From Bacillota bacterium (GTDB taxonomy: Bacteria; Bacillota; Clostridia; Acetivibrionales; Acetivibrionaceae): DNA of 64,000 bases. A program made the position numbers and the translations under genes. The notes under the pieces are model-generated. The model was not told the DNA's origin and searched no databases. It saw only the letters and a list, made by a program, of their open reading frames with translations. Where the stretch lies: positions 62,001 through 126,000 of the forward strand of contig JAEWSG010000117.1 of NCBI GenBank assembly GCA_023398495.1, written 5' to 3'. Positions 62,638 through 64,000 of this stretch are shown piece after piece (position 1 is the stretch's first letter; the number at the start of each line of letters is the position of its first letter).

Positions 62638-62754
62638 CTAGTGCTTTTGAACATAATTCATTTCTAGAAATGAATTATGCAAAATGCACATCCTACGTTT
62701 TTTGCTGATTAACAAAATTAAATTCAAGAATTTAATTTTGTTAATCAGCACTAG
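62638..62754 (+). repeat. Family D two-hairpin element, copy D1 (best full-length copy)
   Basis: CTAGTGC to GCACTAG, 117 bp. Hairpin 1 is CATAATTCATTTC-TAG-AAATGAATTATG. Hairpin 2 runs TGCTGATTAACAAAATTAAA to its complement. It ends eight bases after the DUF881 stop codon at 62763. Confidence 0.93.
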
Positions 62755-62762
62755 ATAAGATA

Positions 62763-63464
62763 TTATTCAGTTATAAGCAAGTCATTGTCTAAAGAAGGTC
62801 TGTTGGTTTTTATCTTGGGTATTGTTATATTATCTGCTTTTTCAGCATTTACTTCTATATTTTTTTCTCTAAATTCACTCATAATATAACCTAACGTTTT
62901 TATAGCATTATCCTGTTTTTGTTTCTCAATTATGGCTTTTATTTTGATAGGTTCACTAGTATTAAGAGGCATTCCATTGACAATTATAACATTTCCAATG
63001 TCAGAAATCTCTGTCATAGGTATTAAACGTTCCTCATTAACAGCGATAGCTCTGGCCTCAGTCGCCTTAAGTGTATTAACTATCTGTAACAGGTGCTGGG
63101 ATTGAAGAACCATACCAAAATCAGCATCACTGATATTAATAATAATTCCAGAGCCCTTAACAGTAATCAAACCAGCAACTATACGAGCTTTTTCTATCTC
63201 TTCATTAAGGTTTTTCTTATAAAGATCTATATTTCCTTTTGCAGCTTCAAACCCACTTAGTTCTTTTTCGAGCTCTTTATACCTAACACTTAATTCTTCA
63301 TTGCTTTTCTTCTCAAGAATCAACTTATCCTTTAAATCTTCGAGCGTGAAAGTTTGAATACTTGCAGTCTTTTTATTGTTGTAGACACTTTTATACTGCC
63401 ATGCAACAGAAACTCCCATTATCAGGCATATTAGTGTTATTGATATATTCATATTATGTTTCAC
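62763..63464 (-). CDS. DUF881 domain protein, second copy
   Basis: 233 residues. A membrane anchor (about 7-24), a coiled coil (about 40-90) and a DUF881 domain with AGLITVKGSGIIINISDAD, IVNTLKATEARAIAVNEERLI and IIVNGMPLN. DUF881 proteins are found with cell-division and spore genes of Firmicutes and actinobacteria; no biochemical role is established. It overlaps the upstream DUF881 gene by four bases. Confidence 0.88.
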   Translation of the reverse strand: MKHNMNISITLICLIMGVSVAWQYKSVYNNKKTASIQTFTLEDLKDKLILEKKSNEELSVRYKELEKELSGFEAAKGNIDLYKKNLNEEIEKARIVAGLITVKGSGIIINISDADFGMVLQSQHLLQIVNTLKATEARAIAVNEERLIPMTEISDIGNVIIVNGMPLNTSEPIKIKAIIEKQKQDNAIKTLGYIMSEFREKNIEVNAEKADNITIPKIKTNRPSLDNDLLITE

Positions 63465-64000
63465 TGGTCAACTACCTCCAGTCCGTTAATTAAATTACCT
63501 ACATTCCCGTTATATTTTGGTATTTTAATTCCTTTTGCTTCTTTTATATCAATTCTTATGTTAACCCACTTCAGAATGGTATAAATTTCACTCTCTTCAA
63601 AAATAGAAATCATCCGTTTAGGATCTCCAATGGCCTTAATCTCATAGGGTACTGCATACCTGTTTCTGTTAACACGAATTGTAGGTCCTGCACACGTAAT
63701 CTCTGTGGATGAAATAATCCGCTCATCATTTATTGAAATTGCCTGAGCTCCTCCTCTTTTCAATTCATTAACCACCCTGTCAATATCTCCATCATGCAAT
63801 AAACTTAATTCTGCCATAATGGGGTTTTTTTCAGTTGCGTCATTTAAAGTCAAAATAATGCCATCGCCTTTTACATCTGTAAGGCCTGCATAAAGTTTTG
63901 CTTCCTCCCACTGTGTAGTCAATTCACCGTCATCATTGTCATCGGAAAAATTCTTAAAAATACTTTCCTTCTTTTTCAAAGAAAAGTCAATTGCTTCTTT
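63461..64000 (-). CDS. DUF881 domain protein, first copy, 5' end beyond window
   Basis: 179 residues visible. The frame is open to the window edge; the TTG at 63979 has no ribosome site and lacks the membrane anchor expected before the DUF881 domain, so the true start lies outside. Domain stretches: AGLTDVKGDGIILTLNDA, VNELKRGGAQAISINDERII and VNRNRYAVPYEIKAIGD. It is a paralogue of the gene that follows. Confidence 0.85.
   Translation of the reverse strand, partial: KEAIDFSLKKKESIFKNFSDDNDDGELTTQWEEAKLYAGLTDVKGDGIILTLNDATEKNPIMAELSLLHDGDIDRVVNELKRGGAQAISINDERIISSTEITCAGPTIRVNRNRYAVPYEIKAIGDPKRMISIFEESEIYTILKWVNIRIDIKEAKGIKIPKYNGNVGNLINGLEVVDQ

Overview
The window is AT-rich and its gene content is that of a low-GC, spore-forming, cellulolytic clostridium. 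It has yqfC/yqfD and a pdaA-like deacetylase, pyruvate-family indolepyruvate:ferredoxin oxidoreductase, an S-layer-anchored giant protein, and a family 8 glycoside hydrolase ending in a dockerin close in sequence to CelA of Clostridium (Acetivibrio) thermocellum. This points to the Acetivibrio/Hungateiclostridiaceae group; the genus is an inference. No prophage, transposase, CRISPR array or rRNA was seen.

Layout. 1-7.2 kb: a cut-off phosphoribosyltransferase-like gene, a small unknown gene, rarA, and the operon iorA-iorB-paaK-ACT for oxidation of aryl pyruvates and CoA activation. 7.2-16.4 kb: a chemoreceptor with a decayed second copy beside it, a beta-CASP metallo-hydrolase, YdcF, a VanY-like lipoprotein peptidase and three tandem M42 aminopeptidases. 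16.8-19.9 kb: tRNA cluster CAT-Phe-Tyr, murD, a nucleotidyltransferase and tRNA-Leu. 20-26 kb: amidase, mntP, a FAD-Rieske oxidoreductase, the dockerin GH8 and a small zinc-ribbon protein. 26.3-31.3 kb: recX, recA (SOS box and clear promoter), murJ, cinA. 31.7-37.7 kb: ldh, then a MoxR-DUF58-transglutaminase operon. 37.8-52.3 kb: the large SLH protein, glyA, an O-antigen-ligase-like protein, an AIR-synthase-like protein, DUF2225, VanW, thiI with its cysteine desulfurase, and a PilZ protein. 52.8-53.1 kb: a class I c-di-GMP riboswitch followed by a terminator and no gene. 53.1-64 kb: the conserved Firmicutes block recO-yqzL-era-dgkA/PAP2-ybeY-pgpH-phoH-yqfD-yqfC, then pdaA and two DUF881 genes.

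The most unusual content is between the genes. At least five families of roughly 95-118 bp palindromic elements, most built as two adjacent hairpins, recur in nearly every longer intergenic space (named A to E here), with a looser family F and a single 167 bp nested palindrome (G). No mobile-element gene is present, so they look like non-autonomous (MITE/REP-like) elements. They sit very close to start and stop codons: all five longer copies of family B are within 25-56 bp of a start codon, one E copy supplies the stop codon of the PilZ gene, and some copies abut or are fused to copies of other families. The orphan c-di-GMP riboswitch, lying among such elements and next to a PilZ (c-di-GMP receptor) gene, is the best candidate here for an undescribed regulatory RNA.
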